Shown here: positions 11,700 through 21,047 of the stretch, in pieces
How the letters are laid out: each line of letters opens with the position of its first letter
Position numbering within the stretch: the first letter of the stretch is position 1
NCBI GenBank assembly: GCA_024234635.1
Contig: JACKNX010000004.1
Location: forward strand, 1 to 64,000
DNA from: Pseudomonadales bacterium
GTDB taxonomy: Bacteria > Pseudomonadota > Gammaproteobacteria > Pseudomonadales > Azotimanducaceae
Direction: 5' to 3'
Length of the DNA: 64,000 nucleotides
Translations under genes and position numbers: made by a program
The notes under the pieces: model-generated
The model's database searches: none
The model's input: only the letters and a program-made list of their open reading frames with translations
Told to the model about the DNA's origin: nothing

Positions 11700-12410
11700 T
11701 CATGGCAAATCCACCCAGCGGCCATTCACAAGTAGTTGCACGGGTCGGAACCGTGTCTTGTACTGCATCTTCTCCGAGTCGCGAATCCAGTACCCGAGAT
11801 AGAGGTAGGGAAGCTGCAGCGCCCGGCAGAGGTTGATCTCCTCGAGGATCATCTGGGTGCCGAGGCTGCGGGAGTCGAGCCCGGGGTCGAAAAAGGTGTA
11901 GACCGCCGACAGGCCATTGCCCAGCCGGTCGAACACCCCGACCGCCACGAGCCGGTTGTCCAGCCAGGCGCACAGAAACCAGGTCGATGACCATGGGCTG
12001 AGCAGAAACGAACGGAACTGATCCTCGCTGGCCGGGTACATGTCGCCATCGCGGTGGCGCCCGGCAATGTAGCGTTCATAGAGCACGTAGGCCGCGGGTG
12101 AGAAAACTGCTTCGGTGACGTCGAAACGCAGGTCGCGATTGCGTCGCGCCGTGCGTCGCTGTGACCGATCGGGCGCGAACTGGGTGACCGGAATGCGCGT
12201 GGGAATGCAGGCCGCGCAGCCACCGCACTGAGGACGGTACAGATGGCTGCCGCTGCGCCGAAAGCCAAGATTGGACAGTCTGGAATACAGATCCGCGGTA
12301 ATGGTTTCCCGGGGATCGAGGAACAGGGTCTTCGCCTGCCGGTCGTGGAGATAGCTGCACGGGTGTTCCGGTGTGAGAAAGAAACGCAGATCCGTGCGTT
12401 CGGACTTCAC
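11700..12410 (-). CDS. bpt: aspartate/glutamate leucyltransferase (Bpt/Ate family)
   Basis: 236 residues. It belongs to the arginyl/leucyl-tRNA-protein transferase family that adds an amino acid to N-terminal Asp or Glu, creating a ClpS-recognised N-degron. Typical features are the N-terminal FFLTPEHPCSYL, the cysteine cluster CGGCAACIPTR, and ADLYSRLSNLGFRRSGSHLYRP upstream of it. The GTG start at 12410 overlaps the aat stop (GTGA), so the two transferases are coupled. The leucyl rather than arginyl specificity is inferred from bacterial Bpt and not shown by the sequence alone. Confidence 0.92.
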   Translation of the reverse strand: MKSERTDLRFFLTPEHPCSYLHDRQAKTLFLDPRETITADLYSRLSNLGFRRSGSHLYRPQCGGCAACIPTRIPVTQFAPDRSQRRTARRNRDLRFDVTEAVFSPAAYVLYERYIAGRHRDGDMYPASEDQFRSFLLSPWSSTWFLCAWLDNRLVAVGVFDRLGNGLSAVYTFFDPGLDSRSLGTQMILEEINLCRALQLPYLYLGYWIRDSEKMQYKTRFRPVQLLVNGRWVDLP

Positions 12411-13138
12411 GCGCTGGTATCCATGCGCAGAAGCGGCAGGTCGTCGCGCCAGTTGTCATCCAGGCGCCAGGTGCCGAGCCGGTCCGGCAGTTGCTGTCCC
12501 GCGTCGAGAAGATCGAGAAAATCGGTTCGGCGCATCGTCGTGACACCCAGCGACGTCAGGTGCGGATTGGGCAGCTGGCAGTCCAGCAGGGTGAAATTCC
12601 AGCGGCGGAGCTGAATGTGCAGTGCGACGAATGCAACCTTGGAAGCGTCAGTGTCCAGCGAGAACATCGATTCACCGAAGAACAGGCTGCCGAGCGACAG
12701 GCCGTACAGGCCGCCAACCAGGTGATCGTCCCGATAGACCTCCACGGAATGCGCGTAGCCCAGGGCGTGGAGGCGGCAATAGGCATGCTGCATCTCCGGG
12801 GTGATCCAGGTGCCGCCAGCCTCCCGCGGCGAACGTTGCGCGCAGCTTCGGATGGTTGCGGCGAAGTCGCGATCCATGACCACCTGGAACGGGTGGTTGC
12901 GAATGCGTTTTGCCAGGCTGCGGGTCACGCGTACCGCACCCGGGCGCACCGCCGCGCGCGGATCGGGGCTCCACCAGAGGATGGGACCGCCGTCGTCGTT
13001 GAACCAGGGGAAGATGCCCTGGCGGTAGGCGCTGAGCAGCCACTCGGGTTCCAGCAGGCCGCCACGCGCCAGCAAGCCTTCCTTCGGGGCGAGCCGGGGA
13101 GAAGGAAAGCGGGGGAGGTGGCGGGCGTGCGCGCTCAT
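12407..13138 (-). CDS. aat: leucyl/phenylalanyl-tRNA-protein transferase
   Basis: 243 residues (E. coli 234). Aat adds Leu or Phe to N-terminal Arg or Lys for degradation through ClpS-ClpAP. Diagnostic blocks are FPSPRLAPKEGLLARGG, GIFPWFNDDGGPILWWSPDPR, WITPEMQHAYCRLHALGYAHS, GLYGLSLGSLFFGESMFS and LLDCQLPNPHLTSLG. The ATG at 13138 overlaps the upstream gene's stop as ATGA. Much longer in-frame readings upstream are antisense to ftsK and are not real. Together with bpt, clpS and clpA it makes a complete N-degron set. Confidence 0.97.
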   Translation of the reverse strand: MSAHARHLPRFPSPRLAPKEGLLARGGLLEPEWLLSAYRQGIFPWFNDDGGPILWWSPDPRAAVRPGAVRVTRSLAKRIRNHPFQVVMDRDFAATIRSCAQRSPREAGGTWITPEMQHAYCRLHALGYAHSVEVYRDDHLVGGLYGLSLGSLFFGESMFSLDTDASKVAFVALHIQLRRWNFTLLDCQLPNPHLTSLGVTTMRRTDFLDLLDAGQQLPDRLGTWRLDDNWRDDLPLLRMDTSA

Positions 13139-13422
13139 CTGGCCGCGTCGAGTATCCGCAGAAAATCGCTGGCATGGCGATGGCCACTGATGGTTTCCCG
13201 CAGCGTTCTGCCATCCCGACCACACGCATCGAGCGATCTGCCGGTTGCCAGGTAGCGGCGGATGAAGCGGGCAAAGTCTTCCGCGCGCATGCCTCGGTAG
13301 GCATTGAGCAGCAGGCTGTAATCCGGGTCTTCGCCTTCCCCCATCGGGGATTTGTCGAGGAAACTCTCGATACGGGCGTCGTCCCAGACTTCGTCGACGA
13401 TTGCTTTCTTGTCCGGTCGCAT
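13135..13422 (-). CDS. PA4642-like small conserved protein
   Basis: 95 residues, rich in charged residues: MRPDKKAIVDEVWDDARI, GEDPDYSLLLNAYRGMRAEDFARFIRRYL and GRTLRETISGHRHASDF. This resembles the uncharacterised PA4642 family of Pseudomonas from memory of its consensus. No signal peptide or membrane segment is present. Its stop overlaps the aat start (ATGA), so it leads the minus-strand unit with aat, bpt and infA. Function unknown. Confidence 0.75.
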   Translation of the reverse strand: MRPDKKAIVDEVWDDARIESFLDKSPMGEGEDPDYSLLLNAYRGMRAEDFARFIRRYLATGRSLDACGRDGRTLRETISGHRHASDFLRILDAAR

Positions 13423-13651
13423 GAGTTTGTCCGTGTTTGGCCTGCCTGCATTCTAGGGCAGCGCCAGTACGCTGCCCATCCTGATCATGTTCGGTAATTG
13501 TCTCCCGCAACTGCCTGTTATCCGGAGACTTTGCCGCGCAGATTGTCCGGCAAGTTGCCAGGCGGTAGACTCCGGCCGTCACGGCTCGGGGATGCGACGA
13601 AACTGACGCGACCCCGAGCCATTTGCTTGCGACAGACAGGACTTCGCATCG

Positions 13652-15985
13652 ATGCAGGACAGCATTCCCCTCCGCGAAATCGGCCTTGTCGGCCTGGCCG
13701 GCCTCGGCCTGATCGCCGCGCTTGCCATTGGTTCCTACTCCCCCCAGGACGCCGGTTTTACCTTCACGGGTGCCGGGGTCGAGACCCACAATCTGATTGG
13801 CCATGCCGGCGCGCTCTTCGCTGACCTGGTGCTGTCGCTGTTCGGCTGGATCGCCTGGGTGCTGCCGTTGATGCTGGGCGTGATCGGCTGGCGGCTGGTG
13901 TGGCGACGGGAGGAAACTGCGACCTGGCCGGTCACCGTGGTCCGCACGCTGGGTTGGGTGGGCGTGCTGCTCGGCACCTGTGTCCTGGCGCAACTGCATT
14001 TTTCCAGCGGCCCGCTGTTGCCAGCCGGCAACGGCGGCATGGTGGGGCGCTGGTTCGGGGAGCTTGGGCTCGGTCTGCTTGGCTGGGTGGGGTTGACGCT
14101 GCTGACCGTCATCGTGGTGCTCGCCGGGGCACAGGCAGCGGCCGGGTTCTCCTGGCTTGACGTCGCCGAGCGGGTGGGTCACTGGCTGCACCGCTTCAAC
14201 GAGCGGGTCATGCTGCTGTACGACTATCTGCGGGATCGCTGGCATCGCTACGAACGCGAACGACCGGCGCGAAGCCGTCCGACCGTGGAAGACGAGGACG
14301 AGCAGGAAGATCTGGAGGAAGACCTCGAGGCCGAGTACGAAGCGGACGAAGAGTACGAGGAGGAAGGCGAGGAGTACGCCGAGGAAGAGGACGAAACGGC
14401 GGCCGAGGAGCCCGTGCGCACCGGACCGCGCATACAACGCCCGCCCCCGCTGAAGCGCAAGGCCATGCAGAAGAAACTGTTCCGGTCCGCAGCCGGGGCA
14501 GGACTGCCCGATCTCGATTTGCTGGACAATGCGGACGAAAAGGCCAAGGGCGGGTTCTCCGAGGCGTCGCTGGAGGCCATGTCCCGCCTGCTTGAAATCA
14601 AGTTGCGGGATTTTGGTGTCGAGGCGGAAGTGGTGTCCGTGTTGCCAGGCCCGGTGGTCACGCGTTTCGAGATCCAGCCCGCCGCCGGGGTAAAAGTGCA
14701 GAAGATTTCAGCGCTCGCGAAGGATCTGGCGCGCTCGCTGGCGGTGATCAGCGTTCGGATCGTCGAGGTGATTCCCGGCAAATCTTTTGTCGGCATCGAG
14801 ATTCCCAATGAAGTGCGGGAGACCGTGCGACTGAAGGAGCTGCTCGGCAGCGAGGCGTTCCAGGAAGCCAAATCGCCGCTAACGCTGGCGCTGGGCAAGG
14901 ACATCGCCGGGCAGCCCGTGCTGGCGGATATCAGTCGCATGCCTCACCTGCTGGTGGCAGGCACCACGGGTTCCGGCAAGTCCGTGGGCGTCAACGCCAT
15001 GCTGCTCAGCATTCTCTACAAGGCCACGCCGGAGGACGTGCGGCTGATCCTGGTGGATCCGAAGATGCTGGAACTGTCGATCTACGAGGGCATTCCACAT
15101 CTGCTGACGCCGGTGGTGACCGACATGCGCGATGCTGCCCACGCACTCAACTGGTGCGTGGGTGAAATGGAGCGGCGCTACAAGCTGATGGCGGGGCTCG
15201 GCGTGCGCAATCTGGGCGGTTACAACAAGGCGGTAAAGGAGGCCATCAAGAATGGCGAGCCGCTGGAGGACCCGACCGGGGCCCTGGACGAAAACGGCGA
15301 GCCACGGGAGCTGGCACCGCTGCCGTTCATCGTCGTGGTGATCGACGAGTTTGCCGACATGATGATGATCGTCGGCAAAAAAGTGGAGCAGCTCATTGCG
15401 CGCATCGCCCAGAAAGCACGGGCGGCAGGTATCCACCTGCTGCTGGCGACGCAGCGGCCATCCGTGGACGTGATCACCGGCCTCATCAAGGCAAATATTC
15501 CCTGTCGTCTCAGTTTCCAGGTGTCTTCGAAGGTGGATTCCCGAACGATTCTCGATCAGGGCGGCGCCGAGCAGTTGCTCGGTCACGGCGACATGCTGTT
15601 CCTGCCGCCAGGCACGGCATTGCCGGGGCGGGTGCACGGCGCATTCGTCTCCGACGACGAGGTTCATCGCGTGGCCACCGACTGGCAGCAGCGCGGCGAA
15701 CCGCAGTACGACCCCAGCGTTCTCACCGGTGGTGACGACGAGCCGTTCGTGCAACTCGATGGTGGCCACGGTGGGGGCGATACGGAGCAGGAAGATGCCC
15801 TGTATGATGAGGCGGTGGCTTTTGTTCTCGAGTCGCGGCGGGCGTCCATCTCCAGCGTGCAGCGCAAACTGCGTATCGGTTACAACCGTGCCGCACGGTT
15901 GATCGAAGCGATGGAAATGGCGGGTGTGGTGAGCTCGATGAACTCGAACGGCAGCCGTGAGGTGCTCGTCCCCAATCGGGAGTAG
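13652..15985 (+). CDS. ftsK: DNA translocase FtsK
   Basis: 777 residues. FtsK couples division to chromosome-dimer resolution at dif. Residues 1-170 hold about four membrane segments. A short, extremely acidic linker follows (about 212-255, mostly Glu and Asp). The motor has Walker A GTTGSGKS (437-444), DPKMLELSIYEGIPHLL and IVVVIDEFADMMM. The C-terminal gamma winged helix runs from about 712 (YDEAVAFVLESRRASIS, IGYNRAARLIEAME) and reads KOPS and XerD. The linker is far shorter than in E. coli (1329 residues in total), as in many other genera. Confidence 0.98.
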   Translation: MQDSIPLREIGLVGLAGLGLIAALAIGSYSPQDAGFTFTGAGVETHNLIGHAGALFADLVLSLFGWIAWVLPLMLGVIGWRLVWRREETATWPVTVVRTLGWVGVLLGTCVLAQLHFSSGPLLPAGNGGMVGRWFGELGLGLLGWVGLTLLTVIVVLAGAQAAAGFSWLDVAERVGHWLHRFNERVMLLYDYLRDRWHRYERERPARSRPTVEDEDEQEDLEEDLEAEYEADEEYEEEGEEYAEEEDETAAEEPVRTGPRIQRPPPLKRKAMQKKLFRSAAGAGLPDLDLLDNADEKAKGGFSEASLEAMSRLLEIKLRDFGVEAEVVSVLPGPVVTRFEIQPAAGVKVQKISALAKDLARSLAVISVRIVEVIPGKSFVGIEIPNEVRETVRLKELLGSEAFQEAKSPLTLALGKDIAGQPVLADISRMPHLLVAGTTGSGKSVGVNAMLLSILYKATPEDVRLILVDPKMLELSIYEGIPHLLTPVVTDMRDAAHALNWCVGEMERRYKLMAGLGVRNLGGYNKAVKEAIKNGEPLEDPTGALDENGEPRELAPLPFIVVVIDEFADMMMIVGKKVEQLIARIAQKARAAGIHLLLATQRPSVDVITGLIKANIPCRLSFQVSSKVDSRTILDQGGAEQLLGHGDMLFLPPGTALPGRVHGAFVSDDEVHRVATDWQQRGEPQYDPSVLTGGDDEPFVQLDGGHGGGDTEQEDALYDEAVAFVLESRRASISSVQRKLRIGYNRAARLIEAMEMAGVVSSMNSNGSREVLVPNRE

Positions 15986-15994
15986 GTTTGCGTC

Positions 15995-16633
15995 ATGCGT
16001 GCCTGGTGTCTTTCGTTGTGTTTGTGTCTGTGTCTGTGTCTCGCGCTGGCAGCTTCCGCGCACGGGGACGTTGCCGATATCTCGCGGCTGGAAAGCGTGC
16101 TGGCGGATTTTGATCATCAGGACCTGCTGTTCGACCAGTACGTGCATGACGCGGACGGTCAACTCGTGGAGTTTGCCTCGGGCCGTTTTGTCATGGCGCG
16201 ACCACGCTTTCGGTGGATGGTGGACGACCCCTATCCGCAGGTCATCGTCTCCAACGGTGAGTGGCTGAAGATCTATGACGCGGATCTGGAGCAGGTGACC
16301 GAAAAATCGCTCACCGACGCGCTGAACGGCACGCCACTCGGCATACTGAGTCAGCCGCGCGGCTCGCTTGCCGGGGAGTTCGACGTGCTGTCCCATGACG
16401 CCGCCTCGGGTGCCACCGGTGACGAGTATTTCCTGCTCGCGCCCGTTGCCGCGGAGGTCAAGGCGCAACGGGTGGAAATCTGGCTGCACGATGCACGTCT
16501 GAAACGACTTGACGTGACGGACGAGTTCGGCGGCAGGCTGCGTATCGAATTCAAGCCGGCGGCGGGTCTCTCCCCGCTGGCAAACCCCTTCGAGCTGGTA
16601 GTGCCCGAAGGTACGGAAGTCATTCGCGGGTGA
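15995..16633 (+). CDS. lolA: outer-membrane lipoprotein carrier protein LolA
   Basis: 212 residues with a signal peptide (about 1-23). LolA carries lipoproteins across the periplasm from LolCDE to LolB. The body shows FDQYVHDADGQLVEFASGRFVMARPRFRW and FELVVPEGTEVI, matching the family fold. Position between ftsK and rarA is the conserved one. The hydrophobic core of the signal peptide is encoded by a hexanucleotide run, giving alternating Cys-Leu residues (LCLCLCLCLAL). Confidence 0.93.
   Translation: MRAWCLSLCLCLCLCLALAASAHGDVADISRLESVLADFDHQDLLFDQYVHDADGQLVEFASGRFVMARPRFRWMVDDPYPQVIVSNGEWLKIYDADLEQVTEKSLTDALNGTPLGILSQPRGSLAGEFDVLSHDAASGATGDEYFLLAPVAAEVKAQRVEIWLHDARLKRLDVTDEFGGRLRIEFKPAAGLSPLANPFELVVPEGTEVIRG
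16017..16041 (+). repeat. hexanucleotide TGTGTY run inside the lolA signal peptide
   Basis: About four near-identical TGTGTC/T units in frame encode alternating Cys-Leu residues. Because the unit is 6 bp, gain or loss of a copy would change signal-peptide length by two residues without a frameshift. Confidence 0.8.
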
Positions 16634-17919
16634 ACGATCAGCGTCCCCTGGCGGATCGCCTCCGGCCCCGGCTGCTGGCGGATTTTGTCGGACAGGCGCA
16701 TCTGCTGGGTCCAGGTGGCGCGCTGGCCGGGACGCTGCGCGCAGGACAACTCTCGTCCCTGATCCTGTGGGGGCCACCCGGTACCGGCAAGACAACGCTG
16801 GCGCGCCTGCTTGCGGACTACTGTGACATGCACCTGGAGACGCTCTCGGCGGTGCTCTCCGGGGTGAAGGACGTACGGGCCGCCGTGGAAGCGGCGCGCG
16901 AACGGCAGCACAGCGGTGTGGCCACGGTTCTCTTCGTTGACGAAGTGCATCGCTTCAACAAGGCGCAGCAGGACGCCTTCCTTCCGCACGTTGAGAGTGG
17001 TGTGGTGACGTTTATCGGCGCGACCACCGAAAACCCTTCCTTTGAGGTCAATTCGGCATTGTTGTCACGCGCGCGCGTGCTCGTGCTGAAAGCGCTCACC
17101 CGTGCCGATCTGGAAGCGATTCTTGATCGCGCGGCATCAGCGCTGGATGTAAGCATCGAACGCGATGCCCGGGAAATGTTGTGTGAACTGGCGGATGGCG
17201 ACGCACGTCGACTGCTGAATCTGACAGAGACGGCCGCACAATTCAGCGAAACGCCCGGCCAGGTGAACGCCGCCTGCGTGCAGGGTGCAGCAGGAGAACG
17301 CACGCGCCGTTTCGACAAGGGAGGTGATGTCTTTTACGAACAGATCTCGGCATTGCACAAGAGCGTGCGTGGGAGTGATCCCGATGCGGCGCTGTACTGG
17401 CTTTGCCGCATGCTCGATGGCGGCTGCGACCCGTTGTACGTTGCCCGCAGGGTGGTGCGCATGGCAAGTGAGGATATCGGCAATGCCGATCCGCGCGGCC
17501 TTCAACTGGCGGTTGCCGCATGGGATACCTTCCAGCGTCTCGGTTCTCCTGAAGGGGAACTCGCCATCGCGCAGGCGGTGGTGTACCTGGCGAGCGTACC
17601 CAAGAGCAATGCGGTCTATACGGCATTTGGCGCGGCCATGACCCTGGTGCGCAATTCGCCCGGTTACGACGTGCCGATGCACCTGCGCAATGCACCGACG
17701 GCAATGATGAAATCCATGGGCTACGGCAAGGGTTACCGCTACGCGCATGATGAAACAGATCACTATGCCGCCGGTGAAACCTATCTGCCCCGGGAACTGG
17801 TGGGCACCCGCTTTTATGAACCGCTGGACAGTGGGCTTGAGAGTCGAATCCGGCAGCGCCTGGAGGCGTTGCGGGCGCGCGACCGCGCCGCGGGTGAAAC
17901 CGGCGGAGAACGCCGGTGA
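16630..17919 (+). CDS. rarA: replication-associated recombination protein RarA (MgsA)
   Basis: 429 residues. It is a clamp-loader-like AAA+ ATPase acting at stalled forks. It shows Walker A GPPGTGKTT (about 44-52), Walker B VLFVDEVHRFNK, sensor 1 GATTENPSFEVN, and the C-terminal MgsA block ending YGKGYRYAHDE. The GTG start overlaps the lolA stop (GTGA). Order ftsK-lolA-rarA-crcB-serS is the Pseudomonas order. Confidence 0.97.
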   Translation: MNDQRPLADRLRPRLLADFVGQAHLLGPGGALAGTLRAGQLSSLILWGPPGTGKTTLARLLADYCDMHLETLSAVLSGVKDVRAAVEAARERQHSGVATVLFVDEVHRFNKAQQDAFLPHVESGVVTFIGATTENPSFEVNSALLSRARVLVLKALTRADLEAILDRAASALDVSIERDAREMLCELADGDARRLLNLTETAAQFSETPGQVNAACVQGAAGERTRRFDKGGDVFYEQISALHKSVRGSDPDAALYWLCRMLDGGCDPLYVARRVVRMASEDIGNADPRGLQLAVAAWDTFQRLGSPEGELAIAQAVVYLASVPKSNAVYTAFGAAMTLVRNSPGYDVPMHLRNAPTAMMKSMGYGKGYRYAHDETDHYAAGETYLPRELVGTRFYEPLDSGLESRIRQRLEALRARDRAAGETGGERR

Positions 17920-18293
17920 GCGGATCGCTGGCCCAGGTGCTGCTGGTGGCCGCGGGGGGAGCCACGGGCGCGGTGGGGCGATTCCTCTTGGGTTCCGGAC
18001 TGGGCGGGCTCATTGGTGGCCCCTGGCCGACGCTGGCGATAAATGTGGCGGGCTCTCTGTGTATCGGCGTTGTCGTCGGCTGGGCGTCGGGTGAGCCCTG
18101 GTTCGAGAGCTGGGGCCGTTTGCTGCTGGTCACCGGTGTGCTCGGCGGGTTCACCACCTATTCCGCCTTTGCGATAGAGACGGTGAGCCTGTTCACCGCG
18201 GGACGCGCGGCGACTGCTGCCGGCTACGCCCTGGTGACACTGGTTGGATGCATCGCCGCCGCCTGGCTGGGCTCCAGGCTCACAGGCGCCTGA
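17916..18293 (+). CDS. crcB: fluoride efflux channel CrcB/Fluc
   Basis: 125 residues with four hydrophobic segments. Fluc is a dual-topology fluoride channel. GGATGAVGRF near the N-terminus, INVAGSLCIG (N of the conserved Asn), and GGFTTYSAFAIE (the Phe-box and central Na+ region) identify it. GTG start overlapping rarA (GTGA). No fluoride riboswitch was seen, consistent with expression from the housekeeping operon. Confidence 0.95.
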   Translation: MSGSLAQVLLVAAGGATGAVGRFLLGSGLGGLIGGPWPTLAINVAGSLCIGVVVGWASGEPWFESWGRLLLVTGVLGGFTTYSAFAIETVSLFTAGRAATAAGYALVTLVGCIAAAWLGSRLTGA

Positions 18294-18299
18294 TCGCTG

Positions 18300-18329
18300 T
18301 TGGGCACCGCCGTGATGGGCCTGTATCAT
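18300..18329 (+). promoter_or_regulatory. putative serS promoter
   Basis: TTGGGC (18300-18305), an 18-bp spacer and TATCAT (18324-18329) lie in the crcB-serS gap, about 80 bases before the serS ATG. Confidence 0.35.
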
Positions 18330-18409
18330 GCGCGCCGGTTGCCGACACCGGCGACCGGCGTGAGGCATGCCGACACGCTCTGATGTAAGCCGGGGGAACC
18401 ACAAACACC

Positions 18410-19696
18410 ATGCTGGATGTTCGACTGTTGCGCCAGGATCCGGAGGCCGTGGCCGCTGGATTGGCCCGGCGCGGATTCAACCTGGACGTTGCCGCGTTCA
18501 ATGCGCTGGAGGCGCGACGCAAGGCGTTGCAGCAGCAACAGGAGCAACTGCAGAACGATCGCAACCGGCAGTCGAAGGCAATCGGTCAGGCAAAGAGTCG
18601 GGGCGAGGACACGGCACCGTTGCTGGCGGCGGTGGCCGGGCTTGGCGATCGGCTGAATGACGCGAAGGCGGAGTTTGCGGCGCTCCAGGATGAACTGGAT
18701 GCGCTGTTGCTGACGCTGCCCAATATTCCCGATGCGCGGGTGCCCGATGGGCTGGACGAACACGCCAACGTGGAGATGCGTCGCCATGGTGAGCCGGCCG
18801 CGACCAACTTCACGCCACGCGATCACGTGGATCTGGCCAGCGGAGCGGGCCTCGATTTCGACGCCGCCGCCCGCATTTCCGGGGCGCGGTTTGCCGTGAT
18901 GCGGGGCGGGATTGCGCGTCTGCATCGCGCGATTGCGCAGTTCATGCTGGACACACACACCGGTGAGCATGGCTACGAGGAAGTGTGGGTGCCGTATATC
19001 GTCAACGCCCAGGCGCTGTACGGTACGGGACAGCTGCCGAAAATGCGCGAAGACCTGTTCGCCGTCGGGCATCTGGAGGACAGCTTTCTGATCCCCACGG
19101 CTGAAGTGCCGGTGACCAATCTCTACCGCGAGCAGATCCTGTCTGCCGACATGTTGCCGGTGCGCCATGTGTGCCACTCGCCGTGTTTTCGCAGCGAAGC
19201 CGGCTCCTATGGCAAGGACACGCGGGGGATGATCCGCCAGCATCAGTTCGACAAGGTGGAACTGGTGCAGATCGTGCACCCGGACAAGTCCTGGCAGGCG
19301 CTGGATGAGCTGGTGAGCCATGCGGAGGCGATCCTGAAAAAACTGGAATTGCCGTTCCGGTCGATGGCGCTTTGCGCCGGTGACATGGGTTTTTCCTCCG
19401 CCTGCACCATCGACCTGGAGGTGTGGCTGCCGGGACAACAGAAATACCGGGAAATTTCGTCAGTGAGCAATTTTGTCGACTTCCAGGCCCGGCGGATGCA
19501 GGCCAGGTTCCGGAATCCCGAGACAGGTAAACCGGAACTCGTGCACACCCTCAATGGCAGTGCGCTTGCGGTGGGACGCACGCTGGTGGCGGTGCTGGAA
19601 AACTATCAGGATGGTGACGGTAGCGTGGCCGTGCCCGCGGTGTTGCAACCCTATATGGGCGGTGTCACGCGGCTGGAGCTGAATCCGCCGGCCTGA
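18410..19696 (+). CDS. serS: seryl-tRNA synthetase
   Basis: 428 residues. Class II synthetase with the N-terminal helical hairpin (about 27-110, rich in Gln, Arg and Ala heptads) that clamps the long variable arm of tRNA-Ser. Motif 2 is FRSEAGSYGKDTRGMIRQHQF and motif 3 GSALAVGRTLVAVLENYQ. The start MLDVRLLRQDPEAVAAGLARRG is typical. A tRNA-Ser gene lies 3 kb away on the other strand. Confidence 0.98.
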   Translation: MLDVRLLRQDPEAVAAGLARRGFNLDVAAFNALEARRKALQQQQEQLQNDRNRQSKAIGQAKSRGEDTAPLLAAVAGLGDRLNDAKAEFAALQDELDALLLTLPNIPDARVPDGLDEHANVEMRRHGEPAATNFTPRDHVDLASGAGLDFDAAARISGARFAVMRGGIARLHRAIAQFMLDTHTGEHGYEEVWVPYIVNAQALYGTGQLPKMREDLFAVGHLEDSFLIPTAEVPVTNLYREQILSADMLPVRHVCHSPCFRSEAGSYGKDTRGMIRQHQFDKVELVQIVHPDKSWQALDELVSHAEAILKKLELPFRSMALCAGDMGFSSACTIDLEVWLPGQQKYREISSVSNFVDFQARRMQARFRNPETGKPELVHTLNGSALAVGRTLVAVLENYQDGDGSVAVPAVLQPYMGGVTRLELNPPA

Positions 19697-19698
19697 TC

Positions 19699-21042
19699 GT
19701 GGACTACCTGCCGCTCTTTCACAGGCTGACCGACGCCGAAGTACTGGTGGTGGGAGGCGGCGACGTGGCGCTGCGCAAGGTGCGCCTCCTGCGCGACGCC
19801 GGTGCCAGCGTGCGCGTAATTGCGCCCGATATCGAGCCCGAGATCCTGTCGATGGCAGGCGTGCGCCATGAGCATCGCGCCTTCACCGAGGCAGATGTGA
19901 GCGGCGTACGTCTGGTTGTTGCAGCGACTAACGTGCCGGACGTCAATCGCGAGGTAAGCCTTGCGGCCAGAGCGGCCAACATTCCCGTGAACGTCGTGGA
20001 CGATGCCTCGCTGTCCACGGTGATATTTCCCGGAATCGTCGATCGCGGACCGGTGGTACTGGCGGTATCCAGTTCCGGGCGTTCGCCAACGCTGACGCGC
20101 ATGTTACGGGCGCGGATCGAATCGATACTGCCGCGCCGTCTGGGCGAACTGGCTGAGTTTCTCGGTAACAAGCGCGCTGAATTGAAACGCGCAGGGAAGA
20201 GGTTGCCGCGGTCCGCATGGGAGACGCTGGTCAACACGCCACCTGAAGCGCTTGAGCAGACGTTCGCCCGCCTGTTGCAGGAACCAGTTCGTCCGACGGG
20301 TTGGGTCGCCCTGGTAGGCGCGGGGCCTGGCGATCCGGAACTGGTCACGCTGAAAGCACTGCAGTTTCTGCAGCAGGCGGATGTGGTGTTGTACGACAAT
20401 CTCGTCAGCGCGGCGGTGCTGGATTACGCTCGGCGTGATGCCCGTCGCGTGTACGTTGGCAAGAAGCGGGCGTTCAGCGGTGCGCGCCAGGAAGACATCC
20501 ACCGGCAGATGTTGCAGGCAGCGCAGGCCGGTCTGAACGTCGTGCGTCTGAAAGGCGGCGATCCTTTCATCTTTGGCCGCGGTGGCGAAGAGATTGCGAC
20601 GCTGGTGGAGGAGGGTGTGCAGTGTGTCGTTGTGCCGGGCATTACGGCCGCGCTCGGCGCAGCCAGTTATGCAGGTATTCCGCTCACGTACCGGAATCAG
20701 TCTCAGAGCGTACGCTTTCTCACCGGACATCGCGCGCGCGGATCCGTTGATATTCGGTGGCAGGATCTGGTGGCGCCGGGCCAGACGCTGGTGTTCTACA
20801 TGGGGCTGTTCAATCTGCCCGATATCAGTGGGCAGTTGATCGAACACGGGATGCCCGCGGATACACCGGCGGCGCTCATCGAAAATGCCACGCTGCGCAA
20901 TCAGCGTGTGCTGACCGGAACCATCGGCAGCCTGGCTGAACAGGCAACGGCAGCCGCGATCAGCGGACCAAGTACGGTTATCGTCGGACACGTCGTACTG
21001 CACCGGCATGTGCTGGAGTCACCCGCTTCAGGCGACGACTGA
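19699..21042 (+). CDS. cysG: siroheme synthase CysG (trifunctional)
   Basis: 447 residues (E. coli 457). CysG makes siroheme from uroporphyrinogen III for sulfite and nitrite reductases. The N-terminal half is the NAD-dependent dehydrogenase/ferrochelatase (VVGGGDVALRKVRLL; DDASLSTVIFPGIVDRGPV; SSSGRSPTLTRMLRARIE). The C-terminal SAM methyltransferase starts near 205 with VALVGAGPGDPELVTLKA and has RLKGGDPFIFGRGGEE. GTG start two bases after the serS stop, so likely co-transcribed. Confidence 0.96.
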   Translation: MDYLPLFHRLTDAEVLVVGGGDVALRKVRLLRDAGASVRVIAPDIEPEILSMAGVRHEHRAFTEADVSGVRLVVAATNVPDVNREVSLAARAANIPVNVVDDASLSTVIFPGIVDRGPVVLAVSSSGRSPTLTRMLRARIESILPRRLGELAEFLGNKRAELKRAGKRLPRSAWETLVNTPPEALEQTFARLLQEPVRPTGWVALVGAGPGDPELVTLKALQFLQQADVVLYDNLVSAAVLDYARRDARRVYVGKKRAFSGARQEDIHRQMLQAAQAGLNVVRLKGGDPFIFGRGGEEIATLVEEGVQCVVVPGITAALGAASYAGIPLTYRNQSQSVRFLTGHRARGSVDIRWQDLVAPGQTLVFYMGLFNLPDISGQLIEHGMPADTPAALIENATLRNQRVLTGTIGSLAEQATAAAISGPSTVIVGHVVLHRHVLESPASGDD

Positions 21043-21047
21043 AGTAC

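Noticed and set aside
12407..14437. A 676-codon minus-strand reading frame that includes aat
   Set aside because: Beyond the aat ATG it is antisense to the small PA4642-like gene and the ftsK 5' end and has no protein-like composition; the acidic ftsK linker creates an artificial open frame.
14879..16795. A 638-codon minus-strand frame across ftsK and lolA
   Set aside because: Shadow of two well-identified plus-strand genes; rich in His and Arg, no domain recognisable.
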